Positions 1 through 8,501 of a stretch of DNA of 64,000 bases are shown here, in pieces. The stretch spans positions 4,464,001 through 4,528,000 of the forward strand of contig CAWDMP010000002.1 in NCBI GenBank assembly GCA_963803495.1, written 5' to 3'. The notes beneath the pieces were generated by a model, which saw only the letters and a list, made by a program, of their open reading frames with translations, made no database searches and was not told where the DNA came from. Origin of the DNA: Persicitalea sp963803495 (GTDB lineage Bacteria > Bacteroidota > Bacteroidia > Cytophagales > Spirosomataceae). Position 1 is the stretch's first letter. Each line of letters opens with the position of its first letter. Position numbers and translations under genes: made by a program.

Positions 1-935
1 TCCCCTACCTGCTCGCCGACGACATGGGCTACGGCGACCTCGGCAGCTACGGTGGCCAATCCATCGAGACGCCTCATCTGGACTCGCTGGCCGCTTCGGG
101 CATCCGGTTGACGAACTTTTTTCCGGTTCGGTGGTGTGTACTCCCTCGCGAGCCTGCATCATGATGGGCAGGTTCCCGATTCGCTACGACATCCGCCAGC
201 ACTTTCGCGACAGCGTCGAGAACCTGCCCGCCGCCGCCCGCACCTTTCGAAGTATGCGGCGCTGGGCGTGGAGGGCGACCAGCTCTATTTCCGCTCGATG
301 GTCTCGCACTTGGACGCACAAATCGGTCGATTGATTCAGCGTCTGAAAGATAATGGACAGTTGGAGAACACGATTATCGTTTTCACTTCCGACAACGGCC
401 CCGCTTTCCAGGGCAGTCCCGGCCCGTTCAAGGGCGGCAAGACCGACCTGCACGAGGGCGGCATCCGCGGGTGCCGATGTTCGCGGTCTGGGCTGGACAC
501 ATCGTGGCGGGACAGCACACCTTCCAGCCCGCCCACATGGCCGACCTGCTGCCCACGCTCGGCAAACTGGCGGGAGGTACTTTGCCTGATAACCTGGACG
601 GCATCGACATCAAGCCCCTGCTGACGGGCAATCGGAAAACGGCTGACCGGAGGGTACTTCTATGGCAAATGGATTTGTACAAAGGTTTCCAGAATCAAGG
701 CCCCAAGCCCACACCCTACGCGACTTCGGTCGCAACGGATGGCAAGTGGAAACTCCTGACCGACAGCTTGAAACCCACCGAGCTGTTCAACCTCGCGCAA
801 GATCACCGCGAACTGTACAACCTGCTGGGCGAACACCCGGAAATCGAAAAGAGGCTGCTGGAAGCCCTCCGAAAGTACCACGAGGCTCTCCAGGAAGGCT
901 GGCAGCAAATCCTGGGACCGATCGAGCAATATTGA
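1..935 (+). pseudogene. Sulfatase (alkaline-phosphatase superfamily), frameshifted and 5'-truncated by window edge
   Basis: Sulfatases hydrolyse sulfate esters, usually on secreted polysaccharides. The remains are read in changing frames: an N-terminal metal-binding stretch (LADDMGYGDLGSYGG) from base 3, then the formylglycine motif CTPSR near 137, then residues ending in FTSDNGP and KGGKTDLHEGGIR (about 250-465), then the C-terminal part from about 471 to the stop at 935. At least three frame changes are needed, and the region normally found between the CTPSR motif and the DNG motif is much too short, so there is also an internal deletion. The window starts inside the gene. The family assignment is secure; a functional product is unlikely. 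Sequencing error could explain a frame change but not the missing interior. Confidence 0.8.
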
Positions 936-1004
936 CAGCGTTTTTCATTACCCAGGTCGGGTTTTATTTTTTGTGGAAAATAATTTGAACCACCTAGTAC
1001 TTTT

Positions 1005-2437
1005 ATGATTTATAAATCCATTCCCAACCTTTTCGGTATTTCGCTGTTTGCGGTTTTGATTTTGGTCTCCTGCAACAAAAAGGAGTCCGCCACGAAATCT
1101 CGACGGTCGGCCCCGCCCAACATCATCTACATCTACACCGACCAGCAGACCGCAACGATGATGGGCGCCGCCGGGAACAAGTACCTTAAAACGCCCGAGA
1201 TGGACTACATCGCTGAAAATGGTATCCGCTTTACGCGGGCCTACGCCCCGAATCCAGTCTGTGCGACTTCCCGCCTGAGCCTGATGACCGAGCGAATGCC
1301 CAGCTACTTTACCAACGAAAAGGGCCAGCCTTTGCGGGAGAACGGAGAAGCGATGCGAATTCCCGAGCCTTCCGAAGAAGTGATGAACACCACCATCGCC
1401 GCATACCTTAAAAGGCGGGCTATGATTTGTTTTATGGTGGGAAAGAACACCTTTCCAAGTACCTGACTCCCGCCAAGCTGGGCTTCACGATGATCACCAA
1501 AAACGAGCGCGACGACCTGGCGGCTCGGGTCGCCGAGGTCATCAACGCCGACCACGACAAGCCCTACTTCATGATAGTGTCGCTGATCAACCCGCACGAC
1601 ATCTGTTACATGGCGATTCGGGATTCCGACCCCGACAACAACAACCTGAAAGACGGCCTGACCGAACTCGCCACATTGGACGAGGCCCTGAAAAAGCCGG
1701 AGGGCGTGTCGGATGAGGAGTTTTTTGCAAAGTACCTTCCGCCGCTACCTCCCAATTTTGAGCCGCAAGCAGACGAGCCAAAGGCGATAGAAGCACTGCT
1801 CGAACTGCGCGATTTCCGCATCAAAGCCCGGCGGGGCTAATCCGAAGAGCAGTGGCGGATGCACCACTACGCCTATGCTCGCCCGACCGAAATGGTGGAT
1901 GAGCAGATTCAGGTAATCCTCGACGCCTTGAAAGCAAGCGGCAAGGAAGAGGAAACCCTGATTATTTTTTCCAGCGACCACGGCGTCATGGACGCCGCCC
2001 ACCGCATGGAACACAAGACGGTACTTTATGAGGAGTCGGCCAACATACCCTTTATGGCAATGTGGAAAGGGCAGATTCCCGCCGGACAAGTGGACGACGC
2101 CCACTTGGTGTCCAACGGCCTGGATCTGCTACCCACGCTGGGCGACTACGCGAGCGTCGAAGCCCAGGCCGATCCGCGTGGAAGAAGTTTGCGGCCTTTG
2201 ATGGAAAAGGGAAAAACGGACTGGCGGAAGTACCTGGGCGTGGAAAGCGAAATCGGCCGCATGGTCGTGTCGGAGGATAGGCTCAAATTCATCCGCTACG
2301 ACTTCGTCGGCATCGAGGAGCAACTGCTCGACCTGAAAAACGATCCGCACGAAACCCGGCATTTTACCAAGGAAGATGGCTACGCGCAAAAATTGGCGGC
2401 TATGAAGGAGGCATACGGGGAGTGGTTTGGGGAGTGA
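1005..2437 (+). pseudogene. Second sulfatase, lipoprotein type, broken by one frameshift and one in-frame stop
   Basis: Starts with a lipoprotein-like signal (MIYKSIPNLFGISLF then LVSC), followed by sulfatase landmarks: IIYIYTDQQ, the active-site segment NPVCATSR, and later IIFSSDHGVMDAAHR. The frame changes near 1410-1430 (after AAYLK), and a TAA at 1838-1840 interrupts the restored frame; reading through it gives SEEQWRMHHYAYA, which is normal family sequence. The active-site core is C-A-T-S-R; the usual consensus has Pro or Ala at the third position, so formylglycine formation could be weak even in an intact copy. It follows the first broken sulfatase by about 70 bases in the same direction, as expected for a former polysaccharide-desulfation cluster. 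Confidence 0.8.
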
Positions 2438-2462
2438 ACAAGTACCTGAAAATCGCTGCTCC

Positions 2463-2528
2463 ATGAAAACAACGCCCAACCGCCGACGCTTCCTGAAAGC
2501 CATTGACTTTTCTAATGATGCAGGATAG
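2463..2528 (+). pseudogene. Stub of a Tat-signal protein (21 codons)
   Basis: An ATG at 2463 opens a 21-codon frame whose start, MKTTPNRRRFLKA, has the twin-arginine pattern with RRRFLKA that begins many exported Gfo/Idh/MocA or DUF1501 proteins in this phylum (compare SRRKFLQNG at 54755). After about 13 residues the similarity to a signal peptide ends and a TAG follows at 2526. I read it as the 5' end of a gene whose body was deleted. It could also be chance, given its length. Confidence 0.35.
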
Positions 2529-2674
2529 CAAAGGGCGGCTCAGGGCTACGCAAGGCTCAATCCGAGCAATTTTGTCCGACTCACAAAGGCTTCTGTCCAA
2601 TTTAGGCCCCAAAGCTTTACCGGGGAAAAGTATGTCAAGACCTTTGCCGTGTCAACCATCAGGAAAACCGGACA

Positions 2675-4108
2675 ATGCTTGCAAAATGGCAGGAACAACG
2701 CGAACAATCCGAGCAGCGGAGAGGCGGGGCGTTAGCTTTCGTCGCAGCGACGAGTTTATGCTTGCTGCTCTGTGTAGCTTCGGCATCCTGCGCCCAGACC
2801 GAGACGATTGGCAGTTTTGCCGATTTGATTCGTCAAGCTTCCACCAGAAACATCGAACTCCGCAAAAACGAAATCACCCTCCGGCAGGCCACGCAGGCGA
2901 AGCTGGCCGCGCTGTATGGCGTGGCCGACCCCACGGGCGGACTGAGCGGCTCCTACAAAAATAACACCCGCCTGCCCGTGAGCCTTTTTCAGGCCGAAAT
3001 ACTGGGCGGGTCACCGGGTACTTATGAGCAGGTGCGGCTGGGCCTTCAGCACGAGACGAACCTTAACGCATCGGTAGACATCAAGCTGTTCAATCCGGCG
3101 GGCTGGGAAAACCTGCGGCTTTCCCGGCTCGACATCGACCTGACGAAATCGCAGAACCAGCTTTCGCGGCAGCGTTTCTATGAAAATCTGGCCGATATAT
3201 ATTTCAACATTCTGACGCTACAAGCCCAGCAGCAAAGCACGTCGGCATTTGTCGCCACGGCCGATTCGCTGCTCGCCATTACGCAGCAGAAGTACCGGCA
3301 GGGGCTGGTAGCCGCGCAGGATCTGAACACTTCCCGGATCAACCTGCTGAACACCCAGGCGACCGAAGAACAGATCATTTTTACGCTTTCGGAGCAGTAC
3401 GCCGCCCTGAAACTCCTGTGCGACTGGCCCGCCGCCGAGCCTTTGTCGATCCGGCAGGAGGTGCCGACCGACAACGGGTTGGCGGAGCCGAATCCGGAAA
3501 TCGGGGCTAACGATTTTTCAATTAAAAACGCGCTGCTCCGCCAATCCTACGCCGAAGGAGGGTTCAGGCGGGCGCGTTACCTTTTTTACCCGACGGTGTC
3601 GCTCTTTGGCTCGGCCACGACCCAGCGGTTCAGCAACGATTTCGGCGGCAACGGCATCGACTGGATTCCGAGTAGTTTCATCGGCCTCAAAGCCACACTC
3701 CCCATTCCTTCGGGCAGCACGCTGGCGGGCCGCTACCGCGCCAAATTCGACGCGGACCTAGCCCGGCTGGACGCCGAGCGGGCGGTAGTGCAAGCAGAGG
3801 TTTCCCGGGAGAAACTAGTAGCGGCTTACCAGAAAGCCGCGTCCGGCTACCGGGTGAGCCGGGAAATCTACCAACTGCGATTGGACACCTACCAAAAAAA
3901 CCTGCTGAACTACCAGGCAGGCATCACCAGCCCGGATCTGGTGCTGGAAAGCTTCAGGGCAGTGGTGGACAGCCGCTTCACTTTGATCTCCGAGCAGATA
4001 GGCATTCAGCTCGCCAAAACCAAAATCGACATCAATAACCAAGCCCAGCGAGGCATACACGCGGGCAAAGTACCCGAAGCGCTTTTCAAAGTACTCGTAG
4101 GTACTTAG
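2675..4108 (+). CDS. TolC-family outer-membrane efflux protein with a foreign C-terminus
   Basis: Encodes a 477-residue TolC-like channel subunit: hydrophobic export signal (LAFVAATSLCLLLCVASASC), then the duplicated long coiled-coil alpha-barrel/beta-barrel repeat with typical stretches such as RQRFYENLADIYFNIL, QQKYRQGLVAAQDLN and NYQAGITSPDLVLES. TolC proteins span the outer membrane and periplasm and work with a membrane-fusion protein and an inner-membrane pump; no such partners lie nearby. The last ~22 residues after KTKIDINN are the antisense of a sodium-solute-symporter gene (see 4043-4414), so the native stop is gone. The N-terminus before the signal (MLAKWQEQREQSEQ) is also unusual, and a later start is possible. 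Function is unproven because the gene looks like the product of a rearrangement. Confidence 0.8.
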   Translation: MLAKWQEQREQSEQRRGGALAFVAATSLCLLLCVASASCAQTETIGSFADLIRQASTRNIELRKNEITLRQATQAKLAALYGVADPTGGLSGSYKNNTRLPVSLFQAEILGGSPGTYEQVRLGLQHETNLNASVDIKLFNPAGWENLRLSRLDIDLTKSQNQLSRQRFYENLADIYFNILTLQAQQQSTSAFVATADSLLAITQQKYRQGLVAAQDLNTSRINLLNTQATEEQIIFTLSEQYAALKLLCDWPAAEPLSIRQEVPTDNGLAEPNPEIGANDFSIKNALLRQSYAEGGFRRARYLFYPTVSLFGSATTQRFSNDFGGNGIDWIPSSFIGLKATLPIPSGSTLAGRYRAKFDADLARLDAERAVVQAEVSREKLVAAYQKAASGYRVSREIYQLRLDTYQKNLLNYQAGITSPDLVLESFRAVVDSRFTLISEQIGIQLAKTKIDINNQAQRGIHAGKVPEALFKVLVGT

Positions 4109-4414
4109 GCCAATGACGTTGCGGTAGAGCGGCACGATGACCCAGATAATCATTAGCAGTACCAGCGGCACCATCAGTCCCTGCACCAACAGAATCCAGT
4201 TACTGCTGAATCCTTCGCCGGGGTAGGCCAGAAAGGTGATGCTGCTCACCAGCGTGGCGAGCATCGACATCCCGATGGCCCAGGAAGGTACCTTGCCCTC
4301 GGCCTTAAAGAACTTGCTGGTAGAGCCTTGCCCCTTAGAAAAGTGATAGCCGATTCCCAGCGGGATCATCAGCGAAATAATTATGATAAGGTAATCAATC
4401 CAGCTTACGGCCAT
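4043..4414 (-). pseudogene. Sodium:solute symporter (SSS family), N-terminal fragment
   Basis: The first ~124 residues are a convincing SSS N-terminus: helix 1 (DYLIIIISLMIPLGIGY), then KFFKAEGKVPSWAIGMSMLATLVSSITFLAYPGE and helix 3, ending at STYEYFEKRFGYFARVYASLG. SSS transporters normally have 13 or more helices and 450-600 residues. At about 4043 the sequence switches to the antisense of the TolC gene, so ~75% of the transporter is missing. In related genomes such symporters often sit beside sulfatase, sialidase-like and cupin genes of sugar-acid use, which fits the neighbours at 4603 and 6491. The product would be a non-functional membrane stub. Confidence 0.75.
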
Positions 4415-4417
4415 TTT

Positions 4418-4616
4418 TAGGTGTTAGGTGTTAGGTTGTTAGGTATTAGGTCATTAGAGGGTTACCCCGTGGTATCATTAGCCTTTAGACATCAGTAGTT
4501 TATAAATTTGGTTGAAGCAAACACGTTGGCTTGTATACATCACATCTTCTGAGTAGTTAGGTGTCTGTTGGATTTGTTGTAACCTAATGCCTAACAACCT
4601 AATCACCTAACCCTCA
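4418..4616. repeat. Inverted pair of TTAGG-type word arrays
   Basis: At 4418-4455 the words TTAGGTG, TTAGGTTG and TTAGGTAT follow one another. At about 4580-4612 the complementary words appear (AACCTAATG, CCTAACAACC, TAATCACCTAACC). Over about 28 bases the two arms are near-complementary, with roughly 125 bases between them. The right arm overlaps the stop codon of the sialidase-like gene. No coding potential. Confidence 0.6.
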
Positions 4617-6468
4617 AATCATCTATATAGACCACGCACTCGGTTTTCTTGTCGTCGCCGTGAACATAAATCGGTCCCCACTGGTCTTCTTCGGGATGGT
4701 GTACGTGCTCGTGTTGCAACTCGCGACGGTAGAACCCCGTCCGCATTTCGATGCGTTCCAGGCTGCTGACTTTCTGATAGAAGGCACCGTCATCGATGAT
4801 TTTCTTGCCGCCAATGCTCAGGTCGTATTGCTGCTTGGCGACGTCGAAGGTAACTTCGACATCGTGCCATATTCCCCATTTGGAAGGAGTACGAGCGGAT
4901 GTCACGCCATCCCAGACGTCGAACACGCGGAAAGCCCCGTCGATCCCCATCCGAAAGGCGCGGTTGCCCTGGGCATCCAGCAGGTCGATCTCGAAGCGCC
5001 CCGCGTTCATTTCCGGTAATTGAATCCTAAAATTTACCGTGCCTTTCTTGCTCTCGGGAAACACCCGAACGACTTTGGCGTAGTCCAGCGGCTCGCTGTC
5101 GCTCAATTTGAGTACCCAGTTGTGCCCCTCGACCATCGCCCGACGCACCGGCGCCCAGACGGGGGAGTAGATGTTCCAGCTATCCAGGGCGTTCTCGCCC
5201 TCAAAGTTATCATCGACCGCCTTGGTGACCTTCCCCGTGATCGGGCTCGGCACGTGTGATATCCACAGATCCTCCTTGTTCATGCTGTACACGACAGGCA
5301 TGGTGTTGCCGGGCGGATTGCCATTGCCCTCGGCGATGCCGCGCACGTAGTTCTGGCCCCGGTCCTTGAAGCGTCCGTTATTGCGCATGATGGGTACCTC
5401 GGTCTGCACAGCCAGCATATTGTCGAACGTAATGCCGTCGTCGCTGCTGATGACCGCCAGCGGGTAGCGGAAAAACGTCTTGGGCATGGGATTATAGGTA
5501 ATGGCGTAGCGACCGTCGTCGGTGCGCTGCCCCCATTCTTTGGCGGTGGAGGTCGGTTTGGAGTCGATTTGCACCGGGGTCGTCCAGGAGGCTCCATTGT
5601 CGTCGGAAAGGGCGGCGTAGGCGGCTTTCCACAGCCCGACCGTCTTGCCATCCTTGCGCTTGTAGTAGGACAAAGCCTTGGCCGAGAAGCCGGGCGATGA
5701 GTTGTCGAGGGCGAAGAATCCGTCCTCGCCGCGGTCTTCCTCCCACCACTGCTGGGTCACGAGTTTGTTTTTCAAGAGCGACTCGTAAGCGGCCCTGAAG
5801 CCTGGATCGGTCGAGGCGGTGTAGAAAGGGTAGAACTCGGCCTCCTTCTTGGCGTCGTAGCCCGCCTGCGGCATGGCCCGGATAAAGTAGATTGGCCCGA
5901 AACTGTTGTCCTTATAGATTTCACGGACGGCGCGTCCCACACCGTAGCCCGTGTTGGGGCTGTCGCTGTTGCCCTGCGGGATGCCGTAAAAGCAAGTGAC
6001 GAGCAGCCGCCCCTCAGGCGAAGTGTAGAAGCCCATGCGCTGGTGGGCGATGGTCGTCTCGCCCGGCGCGTACTCGATGGCCGGAAACAGCAGCCGGGGC
6101 GCTTCCCAGTCAACGCCGTCTTTGGACTGGATGAGGTACGTTTGGGTAGGTTGGCCGTGCTCGCCCCACTTGCTGCCGATGTACTCGAAGTGGTAGGTAT
6201 CGTTCCAGTAGGCGAGCATCGGCGCGTGGTTGTAGCAGTTGTCGGCGCGGTCATCCTCGGTCGGGTTGGTGGGGTTGGCGCGAAAAACCTGGTAGTTGTG
6301 CACGCCGACGGCCGGACGGAGCTGGCCGTCGTGGTAATGTTGGTCGGTGATTTTAGTTTCACCGACGTAGCGGATAGGCTCCTGTGCAGTGCCGGGCTGC
6401 GCGATGGCAACTATGGGGGCCGTGAGAAGTAGGGTCAAAAATAGTCGTGATGATGATCTCGGAAGCAT
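4603..6468 (-). CDS. Secreted sialidase/BNR-like beta-propeller protein with C-terminal lectin-like domain
   Basis: 621 residues with an export signal (FLTLLLTAPIVAIA near residues 9-22). The middle contains repeated propeller-like strands with Asp-box-type pieces, for example SDDNGASWTTP (~residue 290) and SSDDGITFDN (~residue 345), as in exo-sialidase-like six-bladed propellers. From about residue 420 a beta-rich tail (NRAFRMGIDGAFRVFD, IWHDVEVTFDVAKQQYDLSI) resembles a concanavalin/laminin-G fold. Such proteins in Bacteroidota act on acidic or sulfated polysaccharides, but the catalytic residues are not clear to me, so the substrate is unknown. A bicupin lies 22 bases upstream in the same direction; co-transcription is likely. 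Confidence 0.7.
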   Translation of the reverse strand: MLPRSSSRLFLTLLLTAPIVAIAQPGTAQEPIRYVGETKITDQHYHDGQLRPAVGVHNYQVFRANPTNPTEDDRADNCYNHAPMLAYWNDTYHFEYIGSKWGEHGQPTQTYLIQSKDGVDWEAPRLLFPAIEYAPGETTIAHQRMGFYTSPEGRLLVTCFYGIPQGNSDSPNTGYGVGRAVREIYKDNSFGPIYFIRAMPQAGYDAKKEAEFYPFYTASTDPGFRAAYESLLKNKLVTQQWWEEDRGEDGFFALDNSSPGFSAKALSYYKRKDGKTVGLWKAAYAALSDDNGASWTTPVQIDSKPTSTAKEWGQRTDDGRYAITYNPMPKTFFRYPLAVISSDDGITFDNMLAVQTEVPIMRNNGRFKDRGQNYVRGIAEGNGNPPGNTMPVVYSMNKEDLWISHVPSPITGKVTKAVDDNFEGENALDSWNIYSPVWAPVRRAMVEGHNWVLKLSDSEPLDYAKVVRVFPESKKGTVNFRIQLPEMNAGRFEIDLLDAQGNRAFRMGIDGAFRVFDVWDGVTSARTPSKWGIWHDVEVTFDVAKQQYDLSIGGKKIIDDGAFYQKVSSLERIEMRTGFYRRELQHEHVHHPEEDQWGPIYVHGDDKKTECVVYIDDLRVR

Positions 6469-6490
6469 ATAAAACAGGGGTAGGGTTATT

Positions 6491-7303
6491 TCAAATAAAA
6501 GTATTCAATGCCACATACGTGAGTGTTCCCGTTTTGGAACGGATGGTTGATGGCGTACCAGCCGGAACAAAAACCACATCCCTGGGTCCAACCGCGCTCG
6601 ATTCGTCACCTACCGTGGCGACACCCTGGCCCGAAGCGATATAGATCGTCTGCTCCTTATCCGGGTAGGTTCGGGTAGCAGCCGATGGGTCAGCTGTTAC
6701 CACCACTGCTTCGCATTTCTGGGTGTCCGATTTTTGGATCAAGACCGTCTCGCCATTTTTGGGTTCAAAGACATTCCCGGCCATTCTGGGTTGCCGAACG
6801 GGTTCGCCCGCCATGACGTAGATGTCGCCCGTTTGCTGCTCTTTGGCCTGCCAGCTGCGGATATTCCTGACGATCTCGATGTGTTCCTTAAAAGTGGCAT
6901 GGCCTTCCTTGCTACTGTCGAGGTAGGCGTTGAACAGAAAGTATTGCAGTTCGTCTTCGCCCTTCACGATGGTTTGGTGGGGGGGCTTAGCGGGAATGTA
7001 GGTCAGGTCGCCGGGTTCCACCTCGTAGCGCTCATCGCCCACCTTGATGGTACCTTGTCCACCCAGGATCAGAAACATCTGCCCTTTGGCCTCTTGCAGG
7101 TGCGGCGGGCCGATCAGGCCGGGCCGCCAGCAATTGAGTCCGGTTTCGGTCAGGGCGGTTTCGCTGCGGTCCACGCTGACGCGGATGGTATTCAGTTCGT
7201 TGACTTCCAGCAGCTCGCCGGCGTCGACATTGCGGTGGATCATTTTCTTATCGTTATGTTCAAAAACCGAGGGGTGTCGCCAGGTGCCGAATTGTTTGGT
7301 CAA
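6491..7303 (-). CDS. Bicupin domain protein (cytoplasmic)
   Basis: 270 residues, no signal peptide, with two cupin barrels: one around residues 65-110 (CWRPGLIGPPH, then GQGTIKVGDERYEVEPGDLTYIP) and a second around 205-255 (YIASGQGVATVGDESSAV, GPRDVVFVPAGTPS). Cupins bind a metal through His/Glu side chains. The first barrel keeps PPH-to-PPHQT histidines; the second has few, so it may be structural only. The gene is the first of a predicted two-gene unit with the secreted sialidase-like protein downstream, suggesting a role in sugar or sugar-acid metabolism (isomerase or dioxygenase type). The exact reaction cannot be told. Confidence 0.75.
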   Translation of the reverse strand: MTKQFGTWRHPSVFEHNDKKMIHRNVDAGELLEVNELNTIRVSVDRSETALTETGLNCWRPGLIGPPHLQEAKGQMFLILGGQGTIKVGDERYEVEPGDLTYIPAKPPHQTIVKGEDELQYFLFNAYLDSSKEGHATFKEHIEIVRNIRSWQAKEQQTGDIYVMAGEPVRQPRMAGNVFEPKNGETVLIQKSDTQKCEAVVVTADPSAATRTYPDKEQTIYIASGQGVATVGDESSAVGPRDVVFVPAGTPSTIRSKTGTLTYVALNTFI

Positions 7304-7477
7304 TTAGATCGTAAGGCGCACGTTCCCTATGAAAAGACATAAAGGCGCATTTGTGCCCCTACCCGGCAGAAAAATATTTTGAAGTAATAGGTTTCTTGTC
7401 CACGTGGCGTAAAATCCCGCCTTATCACCTACTTTTACTCTAATACTAAAACGAGTACCCTTACCAATACATCAAAC

Positions 7478-8497
7478 ATGAACATCGGCGATAAAGTAAG
7501 ACTGTTACACGGAAAGGAAGAAGGAATCATCCACGCGTTTCTGCCGGGAAATATCGTGGAAGTCGAGATCGAGGAAGGTTTTCGCATACCAGTGATGCGC
7601 TCCGAAGTCGTGGCGGTGTCACCGGTGGAGGCCCAGCGCATGGCCCCCAAAGTGGTATCGGTCAAAGCGGACGACTCGTACCTGCCCACCCACCGGCGCG
7701 AAACGAAGCCCTTTGCCCAAAAAGGAATTTTCCTGGCCTTCATCCCCAGCAACGATCGCGAACTGGCTTTGCACCTGATCAACAATTCGGACTGGACATT
7801 GCCCTTTGCCGCCTACGGCGACCACGAAGGAAAGCAGGCAGGCCTGGCCGCCGGAACGCTCTTGCCCCGTACCTCCCAACGCCTGACCGATTTGTTGATG
7901 AAGGATTTCGAGCAGTGGCCCTCGTTCGATGTGCAGGTACTTCATTTTAAAGAGGGGAGTGGAGAGATGAAACAACCTTTCCAAAAAAAGATCAGGTGCC
8001 GGGCCCAATCGTTTTATAAGCGCAAGCAGTCCGCGCCGGTACTTGACAAGGAAGCCTACGTGTATCAGCTCGACGAGGAGAGTACTCCCGCGCCCTCCAA
8101 ACCTGCTCCGACTCCTAATGCCTCCGAATTGCGCGAAAGTCTGATGAACGGCGGTAAAAACGCGGACAAAGCCAGTCGGGTACCTGCTCCCAACCGCGCC
8201 GAAGGCGGTGCCGGGTCATCGTCGGTGGTGGACCTGCACCTGGAAAAGCTGAGCGATCAGGCGGATTCTTTGAGCAATGCCGAAAAGCTGACGCTGCAAC
8301 TCGATGCCTTCGAGCAGCAGTTTGAACGGGCAATCGCCGCCGGCCGCGACGAGATCACGTTTATCCACGGGGCGGGCAACGGCGTGTTACGGGCCGAAGT
8401 CCACCGCCGCCTGAGCAAGCACCAAAATGTACAGTACTACGAAGATGCTCAGAAGGAGAAATTCGGCTTCGGGGCTACCTTCGTTAAAATAAAATAA
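7478..8497 (+). CDS. DUF2027 and Smr domain protein
   Basis: 339 residues. The N-terminus (NIGDKVRLLHGKEEGIIH, then EVEIEEGFRIPV) is a small beta-barrel, followed by the DUF2027 domain to about residue 175, a Pro/Ala/Ser linker (~195-240), and a C-terminal Smr domain containing the typical DLHLEKL start (~residue 248) and the HGAGNGVLR motif (~297). Smr domains, as in MutS2, are DNA or RNA nicking or binding modules; this Bacteroidota arrangement lacks the MutS ATPase. Cytoplasmic. Its function in vivo is not established. The DUF4403 gene begins four bases after the stop, so the two are likely one transcript. Confidence 0.85.
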   Translation: MNIGDKVRLLHGKEEGIIHAFLPGNIVEVEIEEGFRIPVMRSEVVAVSPVEAQRMAPKVVSVKADDSYLPTHRRETKPFAQKGIFLAFIPSNDRELALHLINNSDWTLPFAAYGDHEGKQAGLAAGTLLPRTSQRLTDLLMKDFEQWPSFDVQVLHFKEGSGEMKQPFQKKIRCRAQSFYKRKQSAPVLDKEAYVYQLDEESTPAPSKPAPTPNASELRESLMNGGKNADKASRVPAPNRAEGGAGSSSVVDLHLEKLSDQADSLSNAEKLTLQLDAFEQQFERAIAAGRDEITFIHGAGNGVLRAEVHRRLSKHQNVQYYEDAQKEKFGFGATFVKIK

Positions 8498-8501
8498 CTC
8501 A

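Noticed and set aside
2675..4108. Complete tripartite efflux operon
   Set aside because: No membrane-fusion protein or pump gene is adjacent; only the TolC-like gene is present.
4418..4616. Telomere-like TTAGG repeat
   Set aside because: Words vary and occur mid-chromosome as an inverted pair; same style as other intergenic arrays.
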